Below the pieces are notes generated by a model that saw only the letters and a program-made list of their open reading frames with translations, did not search any database and had not been told where the DNA came from. Source: Candidatus Cloacimonadota bacterium (GTDB lineage Bacteria; Cloacimonadota; Cloacimonadia; Cloacimonadales; TCS61). From it: a stretch of DNA of 6,556 nt. Each line of letters opens with the position of its first letter. The stretch's first letter is position 1. Shown in pieces: positions 5,233 to 6,556 of the stretch. Both the position numbers and the translations under genes were made by a program. The stretch lies in assembly GCA_030626645.1 (NCBI GenBank), contig DAOUTP010000102.1, positions 1-6,556 on the forward strand, written 5' to 3'.

Positions 5233-6556
5233 TTAAAAACTAAATTCCACACCCATACTCATTGAAGTGATAGTTTCGTCTTTACCTTTGATCTTTCCAT
5301 CATTATTAAGATCAACATACCGTTCCTGATAGCTCCCTACCAGCTGAGTACTACCACCTAAAGAATATCCAAGTGAACCATTTATAACTGCGTTCGGTGT
5401 CTTAAATTCACTCAGTTTATCAAATCCGGTTTGAGTGTATCCGATCTCAGCTTTGGAGAGTTTAGGGATAAAATTTGTATCAAAATTAGCTTTACCCCAC
5501 AGTGAACGTGAGTTTTCATCATTGTCATCATACATATCTTCATAGGCTACAGTAACAAAAAGGAAATTTAGAATATTGGTAGTAAGAGCTCCATACCAGC
5601 CATGAGATTTGGTCATGTCTTCCAAAAGACTTTCTTTGGTTAGAACACTATCAATATCTGTGTAAACAAATGCTCTCTGTTCATCATAAAGCTGGTCAAA
5701 GAAGGCTGGCATAAAATCATCCTGGTATATTCTATATTCCAGATTCATATGGAATATAAGAAATTTTGAATAGAATCCGGGAAAGATGAAACCCATACCA
5801 TGTCCGTCTATCTGAGCAGCTTCACCATAATGACTTAAAGTAAATAAAGGATTCTGTACAAATGGAAGTTCATAATCTACACCAAAAACGGTTATATCAT
5901 CTTCTTCAAAATCAGAGAAAGATGGATTGCGAAGATTATTTAACGAAGGTGAATTCAAAAACCAGTCTAGGAATTGTTCCTCTGTATTACTTGGAAATAA
6001 TTCAAAATATATATTCCGGTAGTCATTAATATCGTAATCAACTTCATTATGCCAATCTTCATCGTATGGGAAATCATCAAAATGGTCTGGATAATCATCA
6101 TCGTCAGAATCTAGTAATCCTTTAATCTGATTACGGTCATGCGCAATTGTTCCACCAAAAACTAGCTTACTAAATAATGGAATGCTTGTATTACTTAAGG
6201 GTTGGATGGTCAATCTTCCACCCAGAATTTCATTTTTTACAGCGTTTGCAGTAAATAGTTCTGCTGTCATGCCAGCTACGGGAAGCTTTCCACCAAGTTG
6301 AATACCGATCTGTTTATATTCAGGATAGCGTAACATATTAGAATAATCTTTCATGATAAGCCCATGACCCAAAGTATAAGATTTAAATCCACCGAGTCTT
6401 CCATAAAAAGCATCACCACGCTCTCCATAACGAAGATAGTATATTTTATTTACATAATCTTCAAAGTCATCCCAGTCTTCCTTTCGCACATTACCGTTAC
6501 TATCGATCATCAGATCTACATCTAATCCAAGTCCAAATTTACCGAAAACAAGTTCC
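5233..6556 (-). CDS. Outer-membrane beta-barrel protein with calcium-binding-type loops (N-terminus outside window)
   Basis: The frame is open to the window edge. An ATG at 6510 exists, but the codons before it (ELVFGKFGLGLDVDL) continue the same beta-rich pattern, so the gene is 5'-truncated and 6510 is probably internal. At least 440 residues are visible, rich in aromatic and Gly-ending strands and finishing GVEFSF with a terminal Phe, as in BAM-assembled barrels. Counting from the ATG at 6510, residues 134-150 (DSDDDDYPDHFDDFPYD) match a thrombospondin type-3 calcium repeat, and 400-411 (DLNNDGKIKGKD) match an EF-hand/dockerin-type loop. An Asp/Asn turn with IDSNGN is at 2-7. I do not recognise a named family, and transport, adhesion or structural roles are all possible. 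It is the first visible gene of the minus-strand cluster, and its stop is 12 bases before the REP palindrome. Confidence 0.65.
   Translation of the reverse strand, partial: ELVFGKFGLGLDVDLMIDSNGNVRKEDWDDFEDYVNKIYYLRYGERGDAFYGRLGGFKSYTLGHGLIMKDYSNMLRYPEYKQIGIQLGGKLPVAGMTAELFTANAVKNEILGGRLTIQPLSNTSIPLFSKLVFGGTIAHDRNQIKGLLDSDDDDYPDHFDDFPYDEDWHNEVDYDINDYRNIYFELFPSNTEEQFLDWFLNSPSLNNLRNPSFSDFEEDDITVFGVDYELPFVQNPLFTLSHYGEAAQIDGHGMGFIFPGFYSKFLIFHMNLEYRIYQDDFMPAFFDQLYDEQRAFVYTDIDSVLTKESLLEDMTKSHGWYGALTTNILNFLFVTVAYEDMYDDNDENSRSLWGKANFDTNFIPKLSKAEIGYTQTGFDKLSEFKTPNAVINGSLGYSLGGSTQLVGSYQERYVDLNNDGKIKGKDETITSMSMGVEFSF

Noticed and set aside
1..6556. CRISPR array, tRNA or rRNA genes, riboswitch
   Set aside because: No spaced identical repeats, cloverleaf-like sequences, rRNA stretches or long structured leader regions were seen. 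Apart from the REPtron flanks the window is almost all coding.

Overview
This is an AT-rich bacterial window with tightly packed genes, many start codons other than ATG, and outer-membrane beta-barrel proteins ending in phenylalanine. That points to a Gram-negative bacterium. The calcium-loop-rich barrel protein and the overall protein style would fit Cloacimonadota or a neighbouring FCB-type lineage, but this is an impression from sequence style and not a proven placement.

Left half, plus strand (1-2960): the last 18 codons of an outer-membrane protein overlap by one base the GTG start of a small FMN nitroreductase. An adenosine deaminase and a membrane-anchored, coiled-coil, divergent RmuC-like protein follow. 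Gaps of 1-47 bases suggest one operon. A 96-base convergent gap (2961-3056) holds only a weak hairpin.

Right half, minus strand (read 6556 down to 3057): a 5'-truncated outer-membrane barrel protein with calcium-binding-type loops, then a REP-associated tyrosine transposase (RAYT), then a TatD-family metal hydrolase, then TcdA (the t6A dehydratase that makes cyclic t6A in tRNA). TatD and TcdA overlap by ATGA, and the RAYT and TatD frames overlap by 14 bases, so these genes are probably translationally coupled.

The most interesting region is 4558-5220. The RAYT gene is flanked on each side by a 31-bp imperfect palindrome. The two palindromes are in inverted orientation, match at 25 of 31 positions, and differ by a compensatory base-pair change. 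This is the layout of a self-contained REP/RAYT unit (REPtron). It has landed at the 5' edge of the TatD gene: the palindrome lies inside the TatD reading frame, no native start codon is visible beside the conserved TatD domain, and the first usable ATG is inside the end of the transposase gene. The hydrolase therefore seems to depend on the mobile element for its start codon, its ribosome binding site and about 20 N-terminal residues.
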